Positions 1 through 12,880 of a stretch of 64,000 bases of DNA are shown here, piece by piece. The notes beneath the pieces are model-generated. The model did no database searches and was not told where the DNA came from. It saw only the letters and a list, made by a program, of their open reading frames with translations. Positions within the stretch are counted from its first letter, which is position 1; every line of letters begins with the position of its first letter. The stretch lies in the NCBI GenBank assembly GCA_021432635.1, contig MU270018.1:1304796-1368795 (forward strand). The letters run 5' to 3'. This DNA comes from Thozetella sp. PMI_491 (Eukaryota; Ascomycota; Sordariomycetes; Chaetosphaeriales; Chaetosphaeriaceae). The position numbers and the translations under genes are program-made.

Positions 1-1991
1 TCGACGACGTCCGAACAAACTTCACCATACCCCCTTGCCGTCTCCAACCCCCCCCCCCCCCCCAATCCTAGTGAATCCTAGCGAGCGCCTACCGAGTTCG
101 TTGCTTCGTCTAGGTCCCGCTGAAAGATCCTACCTTACTGCCTCCGTATACGCTATGTCCGCCCCTCTTTTTTCTTCTCGACTCGACGGCCCACCATGGT
201 TCGACCTCACCGCCGTGCAGCACCGTTCGGTGGCTTCTTTGATGCACCACCTCGTTTTCACTTGTCTGTTGGTTGGTGCCCATGCTCAAGCCCCCCCTCC
301 CCGGGCTAACCCCCTCGTACAACTGGCTCCTCTATGGTGCAGCGTTCCGTACAGCCGACCATCTCGGATGACCCCTCATGCCTGGCAGCGTCGCGGACTC
401 TGCCGTGCCTGCAGCAGAAACGCTGTTCTGCTGTTTGATCTCGACCCAACTGCACCTCTACCTAGGAACTGAGACAGCATGATGCAGTGTTGCTCCCAAC
501 TACCAGTCCGCCGGTGGCCCGGCTGCTTGCGAGCTCGCCCGCGCAACTCTAGCGAGTCCTAGGCAAGTTTCGTTTGTTCGCCCCATCTAAAATGCACTGC
601 ATCCCACCCACCCCGGCCCTGCTGTATCTTAACCGGCCGCCCGAGCAGCTGTCGAGCTTCGAAGCAGCCCACCTTCTCTCGAGACATTCGGCCCCGAGCT
701 CTTGAGAACCTGCCACGGACGGCCACGTACCACGGACGGCCTTCCAGCCAGGAGCTAGCTTGTCAAACCCACCATCCCGGCCTCCACATCGTTCCACTGC
801 AGGAAAAAAGCGAGAGCTCTAGACGACACTTCGCCCCTGGCTAAATCTGCCCTTTTCCAGGATGTCCCTTCACTTACCGTCTCTTACCGCTCTCTGTCTT
901 GCAGCCAGCCAAAGGAATGCATTAGTTGAAACATCCACCTCGACCGCCTCTGTTGTCGAGAGTGGTGCCATGCTGTCTATACCGTCTGCGGGTGGCTCTG
1001 AACCCGAAACCCCCATATCTTCTGTCAGCTAGGTGAGCTTGGGGGTTTGGTATGATTAAGCGCCAAAATGCGGCACCTCTAATCCTTTCAGCGCCAGTGC
1101 CGGCCCCTACTCCAACGGAGCCTGCCGAGAAATCTCATCTCTCACCCGATGCCTACTTCGGCCTGGTGGGGGGGGCGGAAGCCGCACCCGAGACGCTCCC
1201 GTTGCTCTAGTCAAGTATGCTGCTCCTGCCGACTGCACGTTTATCGTGCAGACCCTCGATACTCTCCCTGCTCTATTCCCTACGGATGTGTAGCTGGCAG
1301 GACTGGGTAATACACGGTCCAACATGCCTTCGAAATCCCGATGCGCGGTGGCTGATAAGCTCCGGCCCGCGAATTCCTTCCGGCGCGGCATCGTTAATGG
1401 GTAGACGGTATCTATATGTCGTACACCATATATCCTACAGGTACAATAGCTCGTCCGCCCTGCAACCTTAACAGCCGGGGGGTTGTACGATTCAGGGGCA
1501 CACAGGCCCTCGTAGCCTTACGGCACGGCTGAAATCATATGGCGCAGCATTATAGCCAGGCTGTAGCTCCTAGATTCACACATGCGCATGCAACCCAGAT
1601 GTGAAATTTCGTATTTGGGAAGGATCTCTCTTTGTCATAACCAGTGTTGGCATCCTGCGGCAATGAACGCCGATTAGGACCCTGATGGTTCAGCTTTCAT
1701 GGCGTTGGTAGTACGAAGTATAGCAAATCTTGAATCAACCCCGGCGGAAGGGTGGCATTGACACCCACATGGTGTCCTTGCGTCCCTCAGATTGATAATC
1801 GACAGGAGCACAGCCAGTCCAAGCCCATGGTGCTTGACATCTCGTATGCAGTCCTACACATTGCTGGCGAATAGGCGCAAACTCGACGTGGCCGCCAAAG
1901 GTCCTGCGCGATGTGTCGAAACACGTCCGCGACCTACGGCCCATGGTGGTGTAAAGCCCTGCGTGTGCGGCCGGACGGCAAGGGTCTTGTC

Positions 1992-2009
1992 TTTTTTTTT
2001 TTTTTTTTT
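1992..2009. repeat. T18 homopolymer
   Basis: Eighteen consecutive T on the plus strand, read directly. It lies in unassigned DNA and encodes the poly-Lys stretch of a spurious minus-strand frame. Confidence 0.95.
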
Positions 2010-5000
2010 GCTCGCGATTCCCGACCTTGCCGGGCGAGGACTTGCTCGCAAATGACCGTTCGGCACGGTTCGGGCCCCTACCATAGATAAGGGACAGTAG
2101 GTGTCCTGCATTAATACATGAAGGGTAATTTGCTGTGGTGGTTGACCCGGGTTAAACCCTTGGGTGTCCAAGAAAGCAGCCGCGTGAATCTCAGGTTGAC
2201 GAGTTCGTGGATCCGACCCCAGCCGTCGAAGTGCGGGACCGAGCTGAGCTTGGACGCCCTCCTTGCGGGGGTCCATCTGGATCCTTGCCTCGGGGCGGCA
2301 TAGCACGGGCGGGAACTCTTTTGTGCATCTGCAAGACTTCACTTACCCCTGGTCTGCCTGGTGCCAAAGCTCCTGCCAATCCAAGCTACCTATTCCATCT
2401 GGTCCTCCCCCTTGCTTCCCGTGCCCCCCCGCCTCCAGCTTCCCACCATCCAGGTCACGGTTAATATCTGGATATCAACACAGGCGATCATAGAAGCTTG
2501 CGGTCCTGGGCGGCGGTGGGCGCCCTTCATCTGGAAGCTCATGCCTTGCGGGCAAAGGACCCCTACCATTGTGGCTGTTCTTATAGGTACCTCATCGCCC
2601 GGCTGCAGACCCAATGGCCCCCCGCGCCCCGGAGGAGACGCACCAGTAGGTAGGCTGGCCTCCGTGGTGGCGTCGCTGCCCGAGCAGACCAAGGCCGACA
2701 CCGACATGCAAAGCACTCAGCTCGGTCTGTTGGCAGGCCTGGCGCGGCAAGGGCGACCCCTTCCCCCGGCCTAACGCTCCAGATCGGGTCCGCCTCGCTA
2801 CCGGAAGGAAGACCACGTTTACGGCCCCCAGTCCCAATAGTCGCCCTTGCCCCCGCCTCCTCCTCCCGGCGGCGGGCTGACAAAGGGCAGGTTCAGTACG
2901 CTGCCTCGCTCGGCGAGAAGGGGCGAAGGGGCGAGAACTAACACCGCATTGTTGATCACACACATGCTGTGAAATCATTTCACTATCACAATCACGCCCC
3001 CGCCTGCGTCCCTCCTCTGCGAGCAATGGCTGCTGCCGGCGGCCATGCCTTGTGGTCTGTCAATGCTTCCCCCCCCGCTCCTCGGGTCCAATCCGTGGGC
3101 TTTCGTGCTCCTGATCGGTCGGGGGCCCCGGCCATGTTGGGCATTGCATGGCAATGCGGGAACCAGCAGGCAGCCGAGAGCGGAAGGCCGCCACTCTTGT
3201 CGATGTGACGAGATGCGGCCGTGACAAATGGCCTGCGGGGAGGCATCGCATCGCCGGACGCAAGGACGCGCACACATGGAGAGACAGCAGGAGAGACCGA
3301 TCATCAGAACGGCCAGCCATGGGTGGCAGCAGCAGCAGGAGCAACAGCCAGGTCTCGCCAGAACTCAGGCAAAGTGCCGATTCACCGCCCCCGGAGTTTC
3401 GCACCTGTTTCTGCACTGTTTCTGTGCGAGCAAGGTGGCTTGGCCGCCCGGCTCTCCCCAAAAGCCATCGTCAACGCCAGCTGGTTTGCCCCATTGCGCA
3501 AGATAGCAGTTAAAAAAGATCATCCCGTTCCGGAGCTGCAGAGTAGATCGACCCGGCTGCCCAGAGACGTGACCAATCCAGACCTCTAGCCCAGCCTCGT
3601 ACCTTCCTCCCGCCGTACCAACGTCAGGTTCTCGACAGCTGCTTGTCGTCTCCCTCTGCTTTTGGTATCTACTGTGCCCCCGCCCCCGCGAAAGCCACAC
3701 GAGATCATACGACAAATAGGAGCGCTCAAGCGTAGTTTGATGCCTCAATTGGCCGGCTGGCCATGCGATGCTCCCCATTTACGGTTTGCTCGTGCCGCCT
3801 ACTCCGCGAACTGGAAAACGAAAGACGACTAGCGCCAGGTCGACGGGCAGCCCCTCCAGCCAGAGTGCGACTCTGTCGCAGGTGGGACTCGAGGCACGGG
3901 AGCCAAACAATGCCTTTGACCTGCAAGAGAGATTACGACTGTGGCCGTTCCCTGGTTGCGCCCACACGAATTGCTGCCTCTGGCTTGCTCTCTTGCCTTT
4001 TTGAGATCGCCATTCAATACTCATTGTCTGCATTCTCAGCCCCTCTTTTCGCAACCATTGTGTGGGCCGTTTTGTTCCCCGTCTACCACCCTTTTGCTTC
4101 TCATTTCCTAGGGGAGGGTTGCGTTGCGCGTGTGATAGGCAAGCAGTTACTATCGCGTATTTCACCAGCTCCAGCAGGGTATCTTAGCCAAGGAGGGTCT
4201 AGCTGACAAACTAGTACGGCACGTCCCATCCGGGGCTAGGATCCTCTGTGCGGGCGTCTGGGGGCACCTACGACGAACAATTTGACAGGCCTGGGCTCTG
4301 CTGATCGCTCCGCTGGTCGCATCTCGCGGATCGCTGGCCGGTTTTGCCAGTCGCCCGCTACTGCAAGCGCAGCGATCCCTTCCGGGACGCTAGGCCTCTC
4401 CCCTCCCCTGCCACGCGGGACTTGGCGTGGTCCCCCCCCAATGGGGTCTAAAGCCTGTTCGGCTCGTCTGTACTGAAGTTGGCCTAGGCCTCTTCCCTTC
4501 ATCACACACACTAAATATGGGCTGGCCTCATCACAGAGCGCTAACTAGGGCGCTGCCGTTGGCGACACTGAGGGGTCAGTCAGAACTTTCGCGGCCGGAA
4601 CGGGTCGTGGCTGGTCAGATGAAGAGACCGCCGAGGTGATAGCAATTGACGGCCCGCATGAGGAACTGGTCACACGTATAGCGTCCCGGCAAGCACGAGG
4701 AGTGGGACGCGCCCATGCGAAGCGTTAAAGGGCGTGTAGTATCCGGCTTGGGAGAGAATTCGTGACTGCTGTGCCGTAATTAGATCTCGTCTCTATACCT
4801 CGACGCTCCCGAGGCATAATGCTTTGCCTGATGGGCTGGCCCGGCCGGTCTTCGGTCCCTTATCACATCGCCAAAGGTTCACAACACAAAGGGTCTCGGG
4901 CACCGGCTCCGGACAGCATGCGGAGCACAACCAACTTGCTACCGGGCCAAATGGATATCGGGCGTGATACTCCGCTTAGGCGATGTATCTCGTGCTTTCG

Positions 5001-8000
5001 TGCACCTGTTAGCCGCCACAGCTCTAATCTCGAGGCCTGTATTATCCAAGATGGCCCTGGGATGAGTGCTTTTCGATGAGCCCTGGACTTCTAAGTGGAA
5101 GGGAGAGGTGGCAAATAATGATATAAACCGGAAACCATCATATGGTCGGGCGCGCTATGTAATAGTTCAATGAATTGGTATTCGTGCCTTGCTGTCGGGG
5201 CGCGAAGGTTATTCTCAAGTTGCCAGTGCGCAGGCAGGCTCTCCTCAGGAATGGATGGCTTGGGTCCAGCAATACTTATCCAGCAACTCAAAAGCGGCTC
5301 AACCTGTCCGACACAGTGAATTCTTGATCTACATTCAGTCCGATGTTCCGAGCACTGCTAGGCCAAGTTATAGTGGAGACGAATCCGTGGTTGTATGTTT
5401 CCTTTGGCCTCGACGTCTTCTAGGCTCTCCTTACCCCCTTTGTTTTCTTCCCTGGTCCCTAACAGCTGAAATAAAGCCTCAATAAACAAGAAGTGTACTC
5501 TCGCCCAGAATACATAGGCAGCTGGGCCAAGATGTAACTACGGTTACCCAGCCCCGGGCTTTGAGAGTCAGGGGTACGGTCCGAACAAACATTGTGTTCG
5601 ATGGAAAGTCCCGAGGAAGAGGGGATAGTACAGCGGCATGTTGATGCAGATGGCTAGTTTATCAAGATGGCAATTCCTATTCGCGTGTACTCAGTCATAT
5701 ATCTCGTCTACATGTACCACCCCCAACAGTCTCCGTGCTCTACCATCCCCCCCGTTTCTTATGTTATACTCGTAGATCTGTACCACGCTCGCTTGCTGCA
5801 TATCGTATCTCAAGCCGAGTATGTCTCTACGGGAAGGGATTTTCAGGTTATTCTAGACAAAATCTCTAACTAGCTTCTCCTCGGGGTGAATAAAGGTTCG
5901 ACCTTGGCCTTCAGCTAGAGATTCGAACAAACTACACGTCCTTCTAGAGAGCCTAGCCCAGCATGCAACGCCCATATTCTTCGCTATATTTCTTAAAATA
6001 AAAATAAATAAATACAAAGATACATTCCATTTTTTTGCTTTACGAATAGTTATGGACCTCGAATAGATAGAATTACACTCTCCACAGTATGTGACAGATT
6101 CAGTACGGCGATAACATGCACAGGGCCCCGACACCAGGCTCTCTGGAAACTATAGCCTGCACAAACATACATTATTGCCCCAGTATTTACGAATCAACTA
6201 TCTATCAACAGCTATATTTGAGACCTCAATGACCTTCTAACCCTCTAGGCTGGTATGGACGATGGGATTCTAGTGTACGATGTGAGTCGGTAACCGGCCC
6301 TCTCAGGAGATTGGGAAGAGTGGTCCGCGGAAGAAGTGATACCAACGTTCAACACCAGATGGACTTTCAATATAGGGAGATTTGCTATCTCAACACTTGC
6401 AAAGTGTAATAGCTGTGAGTAGCAATATAAATGGCGTCAAGGGAAGGCTCTGCTCCACGCTGAGAGTCGCCGACCCGACGCAATCCGGGTTAGACAGGTA
6501 GCTTCTTGAGATAAGTCTCTGCCGCGCCCCAACTCATAACTTAAGACTACAGCTTCTCAAAATACATACTTTTGCCTATCACCATGCTATACTTCTCCCA
6601 ATGGCTCACCGACGAGTTCGCTACATGCGGAGCGTGGGTCAAAAGTCCACTTGCCGAGCAGGAGTCTGACATTGGAGAACAACTTGGAAACACGGTTTGG
6701 AGTCATTTCTTTGGGAATGTGCCATAATTGAGTATCCGGTACCTTCTAGGACTTCAGGTCCCCTGGTCTTGTCTGTCACTATCGCCAACAGATGAACCCA
6801 GGGGCCATGATCTGCCGAGAACTTCGAGTACTCCCTGCTGGTTGATGTTGTCAACGGTGAAGGTAAGGAGTTGGAAATTAACGAGCCATATGCGACGGAT
6901 CAGGATTTACACGTTCGCCTCGGAGTGATGAGAATGACGTTGTTGGTCTTGGTTTAGAGCATGGCAGTACCGTGCTTTGGACAATGTTAGTTCGAGTTAT
7001 TTGGCACACATGTATTCCAACAGTGGTTCTATTACCATTTTGATAGCCTCACTTTCCCTACATTGTTCAATTGTAATCCATCTGTGCCCTTCCGGCTTAT
7101 TCCAAACCGCCGCCTATCCCATACGCAAACTAATAGCTAGTCATCAGCCACATCGCGAGTAACATCTACCCTAAACGTTGCCATATTATTAGATATGCCA
7201 AAAAAAATCCCGCGCTCCTACGAATCAAGGTGCTGTGAGAATAAACAGGTTTCGTTCAAGTAACGTGCTGACTATGGATTTGGTTCTTTCCCTAAACCTC
7301 TGGGGACCACTGTCCGGGGGTCCTGCGCTACAAGCTCATGGTATATTGGATTTACGGAAAAGACTGATTATGCTATAGTAGAACTATCCACGAATCGAAA
7401 GATGTTTCCCCTGTTAAAAGATATTACTACAAAACAGCCTAGGGTAGATAACCATGTCGTTTCAGATGAATTTCGTTCTCAACGACATGGACATCATCCA
7501 CTAGGGGAAGGTGTCTCCTACAGAGAACCGTGACGGGATGGTCAACCGAATACTAGGGGTGACCCAAAACATTAACTACAGTGGCCGGGTCTCTAACACG
7601 AGGGCCCGTAGGCAATTCTTTGCAGATATCGTCCGTGACGAGGGACTCATAGTACTGTAAGACCTAGGGCCTCTATGACGACGATTGCAACTAAGGAATG
7701 ATCTTTCTTACTATGGATACGCTACTCGCCGTCGAATGGTTGTACGCAATAGGCTCGACTGAATCGAGACAGCTTAAATAATTCCCTGCATCCACGGAGC
7801 TCAAGCCGTCCCACCAAGTTACCCCCCGGCCCTGGCATTTGCCTATGATGATCATGAGAGTATGTAGATGGGCAGAACAGAGGAGAGAGAGATGGAAAAA
7901 AGTTTAGCCTAGTTGTTACTCAATATGGAATAGAACGAGTGAGAATCCCGTCTATAGCAGCCGCTTCTCGCTGGGCTAAGCCCCATATACGGCCCTAAGC

Positions 8001-9392
8001 AAGGTTGCCGTGGCTCCCATCTGCCATTTTGTAGGGCTAGCTGCCCACAAGGCCTACGGGAGGGCCTATCGGAAAGGAGTAGGAGGCTGCTCGTGAGTCT
8101 CGGCTATGAAGCGATAGACAGTGTGGACCGATAGCACCGAGGTAGGTATGGCTGGAGCCCCTCGATCGCCATTCCAAGGAAGGCCCGCGAGGACGGGGAA
8201 GACCCAAGACGAGATGGATATTGTCATGAGGATACAAAGGGAGTTAAAACTCGGAAGCATGGCCAAACGTAATAGAATGAGGAGTCACATGGAAGTCTTT
8301 ACTGGAACAACGGCATATGAAGCCTGAGTCAATACGCCGGGAGAGGCTGGGGATGGACGAACTAGGATGAAATGAGGCGGACACCGACAAGAGCATACTA
8401 TATTGCAATTTAAGTCATCAACTACTATGCGAGGCGACGTCCGACTAAACTGGAGCAGACTGCGAGTATTTCGCCGGGGTCTCCCAGGGCAACGCTGCCG
8501 CGCCGCCTTTCCCCCTTTCCCACCACCAAGGCAGTAAAGTTAGGCACGCATGGAGCAACCAGATCAAGTGGCAAGCAGCAAGAGAGTATGACGTCAACCT
8601 CATTCAAGAGTTTGATTGAACTAGACACTATCATATGCTATGCGGGGGGTATCATGCTAGGGTATCGATGCTTATCCAAAGCCAAGTGCGAGAGACCCAT
8701 ATGTCGAGTCGAACCAGTTATCCTTGCTCCGTGTAAATGATGCAGAGCTCCCAAAAAATAAAGCCCAAGTGACCGCGAGGCGCGAGCCTCGTTGATGTTG
8801 TGTTTCCCGTGTCGCGCCAGCGATGCCCAATGTTTCTCCATGCTCCTGATGCCGAGAAACCAAAAACCCAGAAAATACCTGCACGTGAAGCATCTGCCTT
8901 CCCCCAACCACAAAACCACACGCTTTCCGTGCCCGGAGGCAGCAGCGCCTTGTGCCACCCAGGCTCGGGTTGAGCAAGGCGCACGCGGGCCACGTCGGCG
9001 GTCACAAGCCCCCACGGGGGTGCGAGTACCGATGACGGCCTCCCACCAACTCGCCAGCCCTGTTTGTTCCTCGATGCCTCGGCGGCCCTCATGTGCACAC
9101 CGAGTCACCTCGTTCTTCAATACCCGACACCCAACCAGGCATCCCTGCCCAACCCTCGGCAATTGAGGGGCTCCCGATTGGCCGAGGCCGGAAATGGGGG
9201 CCTGGCCGGAAACACCTCGGAAAAGCCAGGGTCCACCCAAAATCATGACTCAGACGAATGTGTTCCCCAGAAAATAGCGCTGCCGACGCCTGCGCTCCAT
9301 TTGCCCTCAGTGCTTCCCGGTCGGGAGTGCGGAAGAAAACGTGCCGGGTGGTGTTTGGGCCGACGGCCGCTGGAGCAATGCCCCGAGGCGCG

Positions 9393-9455
9393 CCCCCCCC
9401 CCCCCCCCCCCCCCGGGGGTTGTGGGGGGGGGGGGCCCCCCCCCCCCCCCCCCCC
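9393..9455. repeat. Compound C22-G5-G12-C20 homopolymer block
   Basis: The plus strand reads 22 C, 5 G, the spacer TTGT, 12 G, then 20 C. The G runs can pair with either C run, so the block is a potential hairpin, G-quadruplex or i-motif. Long proline- or glycine-rich frames across it come only from the base runs. Confidence 0.95.
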
Positions 9456-9968
9456 AAGCGGGTGTTTTTGGAGGGGTTGCCCCACGCTCCCCCCCTTCCT
9501 CCTGCTTCGCACACCGCTGCTTGCTGTTCTTTGACAGCGGCTGCGAGAGCGGCGCTCAAAAGGAGGGGTGGGAGGTTCTGCAGCGAGCGGGTCTCGCCAA
9601 GGAGAAAAAAAAAAGGTTGGATGCATGTCTCAAGCAAGAAACATGTGGGCGCGTCGCCTGCCACACCGCCTTGTCGGGTGCATGGCGATGACTCAATAGA
9701 GCACTCTGGTTGTCGCGAGTGCCTTCAGATGCGACTGCGTCGAAAAGAAGCGAATTAGGGATTAATAATAGTAACTGGAGAATGTGTTAGTCCTGTGCAT
9801 TTCGTATTCTCGGGGCCAAGCTGCGGCGAGGCTGCCGGCCATATGAGTCAGGGTGGTCGGTGGTAAGCTTACTCATCGGGTAAAGATGTAAGTCGCGGAG
9901 CGCCGCTGTCGCCTGCCTTGCCCGGTTGGGCGCGAGGCGAGCGGCAAATGGCAGTGCGCAAGAGCCGC

Positions 9969-10445
9969 TCACTCAGCCTCGGCGATGGGAGTCATGGCGC
10001 TCTGCTTGTTCTTGGGGCTCTTCTTGCTGGAGCCGCGGCGCTGGCGCTGCTTCATGGCCTGCTGCTGGCGGCGGCGCTCCTTCTCCATCGTCATGAAGCG
10101 CGCCATCTCGCGCTGGTAGTTGAGCTGCGCGCGCTGCATGTCGAGCATCGTCTGCTCCTGCTCGTGTGCGGGCGACTGCGAGGCGCTGCCGGCGCTTGAC
10201 ACGCTCTGGGCGTCGTCCTCAAACACGTCCTGGAGCTCCTCGTCCGACAGGTACGAGGTGGCCCGCATCTCGGTCGCGTCCGACTCGGACAGCGACGAGC
10301 GCCGGGGCCACGAGGGGAACGCGCAGCTGTGGTCCTGCGAGCGCGAGCTGAGGTAGCTGGGGGTGATGTCCATGGGCGACGCCATGCTGTTGATGCTGCC
10401 GTACGAGCCGTAGCCGGCCGTGTATGATGTGTAAGAGCCGAACAT
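9969..10445 (-). CDS. Conserved-looking hypothetical protein, 158 aa
   Basis: A single-exon gene of 158 residues. I chose the ATG at 10445 because it has good context (GCAGCCATG) and the open frame upstream of it has no other ATG. The N-terminal ~60 residues are rich in Ser, Tyr and Gly. A central acidic motif, SYLSDEELQDVFEDDAQS (about residues 66-83), is followed by a Gln/Arg/Lys-rich segment (about 100-150) that should form a basic helix or coiled coil, then a lysine-rich tail. There is no signal peptide or membrane segment. The SYLSD(D/E)-acidic plus basic-helix layout recalls uncharacterised ascomycete proteins, but I cannot name a function. A TATA-like element lies about 230 bp upstream, so the gene may be strongly regulated. 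The coding status is likely; the role is unknown. Confidence 0.75.
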   Translation of the reverse strand: MFGSYTSYTAGYGSYGSINSMASPMDITPSYLSSRSQDHSCAFPSWPRRSSLSESDATEMRATSYLSDEELQDVFEDDAQSVSSAGSASQSPAHEQEQTMLDMQRAQLNYQREMARFMTMEKERRRQQQAMKQRQRRGSSKKSPKNKQSAMTPIAEAE

Positions 10446-10670
10446 GGCTGCGGGTTGTGAGGGTTGGACGCGGTTCGAAGGCGTCTTGTCGCGGTCGGGA
10501 ATGTTGATCGTGGCTAGCCGCGGTGCGGTAGAGTAGACACTCTGTGCGTGCGAGGACGCGTAGATGAGGTGAGGCGAGCTCGTCGATGCGAAGTTTTGCA
10601 ACTTGTTGTGTTTGCTAGTTCGTCCGGGGGGAGAGGTTAAGGCTAGGGACTGGTGCGGGTGGGCGAGCAC

Positions 10671-10675
10671 TTATA
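10671..10675 (-). promoter_or_regulatory. TATA-like element of the 158-aa gene
   Basis: The minus strand reads GGGATATAAGTGC about 230 bp upstream of the ATG at 10445. This fits a TATA box with a 5' leader of roughly 190-200 nt. Inferred from sequence and position only. Confidence 0.45.
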
Positions 10676-10958
10676 TCCCTGGGTGTGGGGGGGAGGGAGT
10701 CGCGGATGACTAGGTAGCGAGGCGAGTGGGCGGTCCCGAGTGACAGGATCCTTGAGATTGCGATATGATTTCTCGGGTCAAACCTAGCACGGAGGTGTCC
10801 ACAAGGGCAAACAAGGATGCTCTGATGAGGGTGGAAACATAGGCAAGGGGGTGGGAGAGCCTTGGAGGAGGCGCGATGCGGCACAAGCAAATATAAACCT
10901 CGAGAGAACGCAAATACCTCGTCTCGCCCGCCTTTGGGGGGGACCGAGGGTGTGGAGG

Positions 10959-10992
10959 GTACGTACCGGGGTACGTACCGACTGTACGTACC
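10959..10992. repeat. Triple GTACGTACC repeat
   Basis: The 9-mer GTACGTACC occurs three times, at 10959, 10971 and 10984, each containing the palindrome GTACGTAC. The cluster lies about 290-320 bp upstream of the TATA-like element of the minus-strand 158-aa gene and could be a transcription-factor site array. No factor is assigned. Confidence 0.6.
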
Positions 10993-11563
10993 GAACGCCG
11001 GCCGCCTGGACGCACACCGTGGCTCGGTGCCTCCCCCGTGGGATGGGCAGGCGGGTGCCCAGGGAGTCCAGAAGGAATGGGGAGCGTGGGATTGGCTGCA
11101 CACACGAAGCCAGCGTGGCATGGATAGGGCTCCAGACCGACCGCCTTTCTTGGGACGAGAAGGGGAGGGGGGGGGGGGGGGGGCTGCACGAATGGAGCGA
11201 GGTACAAGGGCTTGACACCGAGACGAGCACCCTAGCCAACCGCGGTCCGCTGCCGCGGGCCAGCGCTCCCCGAGATGCTACGTACCTCTCTTTGGGCCGG
11301 AGCGTAACCAAGGTCCCTGGGGGGGCTTTGACACTGGGGTGCGCGTGCGTTTGCGCCTGGGAGTCACTCGGATGGCATCCGGTTGCCCGCCCCCAGTCGC
11401 CCCCACGCGTAGGGACAAAGGGACAGAGCGCCCAACACTGCACGCCCGAGCCCTGATGTGACCGCCAAACCAAGTTGCGGTGTCTGACCGCCTCTCACAA
11501 ACGGGAGGACCCTCGACGCGTTGGCTCGTCCCTTTTTTGAGCGTATTTCCGCCGCGAACCTAT

Positions 11564-11581
11564 CGCGCATGCGCATGCGCG
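11564..11581. repeat. Perfect 18-bp palindrome
   Basis: CGCGCATGCGCATGCGCG is its own reverse complement. Alternating purine-pyrimidine sequence of this kind is prone to Z-DNA or cruciform formation. No adjoining gene explains it. Confidence 0.85.
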
Positions 11582-12880
11582 TTCGCTCGCACTGCTCCGA
11601 CGACCGGTGGTTACCGCCAGTTGGGCGCAACCATGGATGATTTTTTTTTGCCTTCCCTTCCCTTGCTTGCGGGAAGGGGGCCGGGAGTAATGATTATCCA
11701 CAAAAAGAGTTGTTAGTTGGCTTTCTCCCTCCCCTCCGTGGATCCCCGTTTGGACGGTAACGAGCCTTCTGTTGTCACATCCCCGGTCGCTTGGACTTCG
11801 GCGGCTTTCTGGGCGGCCGAAGAAGGGGCAGAGAGCATGGGGTGCCTCCACTACTCTCCACCGGCAACACTATGGGTACAAGGGTAAACGGGGGGCTTGG
11901 GAGGCGTTGGAGGGCTCTGGGCCCCCAGAGCCCTGGGAGTGTAGGGTTTGACTGCGATGCCTGCCCGACATTCCGACGTTCCAGGCGGGTCTAGCACACC
12001 CTGGGGGCCTCTGGTATGAGGCGCCTATCGAGCACTTTTGGCGCAGGGATTTGCGCAGCGCACAGAGCACTTGCTGTGGTAGGCACTTCCGGGGAGCGGC
12101 GGGGCGGGCGGGCGTACTTCCCTATCCCCCCGGCCGTCCAGAGAGCTGGGCCGCCCCCTCAACGTTGGATCGTCGACGTCGACCGCCTTCCTTCCCAGAT
12201 AGCCAGCAGCCCCCTTGTCATACTCAATTTCGGGCCCCAGCCCTGGCTGCTTCCCCCGACCCAAAAGTCGAACCCTGTAGCTGCCATTCTCGCAGCCAAC
12301 CCTTCCCCCCCTTCCCCACTCCCCCCCCCCTTGACGGAGAGAGGCGTGCGCCTCACCGCCTGTAAACAGCAGCTGCGCGGCGGGTAGGCCAAAAAAAGCA
12401 AGTCAGCTTTTTAATTACTAGCCCACACTAGAAATATCCGAAAACAACAGAACAGCTTCTAGAAACGGCAGTTGAAAGGCGCAGGATTGATTTGATTTTG
12501 GTTTCCACGGTATCGCTAGAGGGACGAGCTAGATTTAGGCCCGCCGGATCCGAAAAAAGAAGCCACGTAGAAGCCTAAGGAAATGAAAAAGAAAAGAAGA
12601 TACAAGGCAGACGGAAAGCTGAGGATGGGAAAGGGGAAGAGCGGGGGGGGGGCAGATCTGTCATCCTTGCTTTCGTCATGTTTTGTTGTCATGGTCGTTG
12701 CTTCTGGCCAACACCAATTCGGTTAGTCATCACAAAACACTTTTTGAGATATCAGGTTTTGGCCCCGGCGCCAGAAGCAACCACCCGAGGAGGTTTGGCC
12801 AGCTGGGCTAGGCTGTTTTGCTATGCCTTCGTCGCGATTTGCTCCTGTATCGGTCGCTAGAAGGGGGGGGGACTAGTAGG

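Larger units (their letters stand above)
1..9968. other. Gene-poor region, no supported gene
   Basis: Both strands were read. The open frames are short, rich in Pro, Arg and Ser, often overlap on opposite strands, and match no family I know, as expected by chance in GC-rich DNA. Homopolymers occur at 48-63 (C16), 1992-2009 (T18) and 9393-9455. About 5.6-8.6 kb is more AT-rich than the flanks. A stretch near 6.6-6.93 kb gives short protein-like phrases in several frames and could be the relic of a lost gene, but I cannot name it. Confidence 0.5.
10446..12880. other. Intergenic region with no supported gene
   Basis: This stretch holds the promoter of the minus-strand 158-aa gene, a G17 run at 11167-11183 and a perfect 18-bp GC/AT palindrome at 11564-11581. 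The open frames here are long only because of high GC and none shows a domain I recognise. Confidence 0.5.

Noticed and set aside
1792-2774. A set of frames with Cys- and Pro-rich phrases, considered as a secreted enzyme
   Set aside because: No signal peptide, catalytic motif or consistent exon chain could be built.
6590-6930. Protein-like phrases suggesting a relic gene
   Set aside because: Too short and in changing frames; no family could be named, so no feature was called.
9064-9758. Several long overlapping proline- and glycine-rich frames
   Set aside because: They exist only because of the C and G homopolymers; no codon bias or conserved block outside them.
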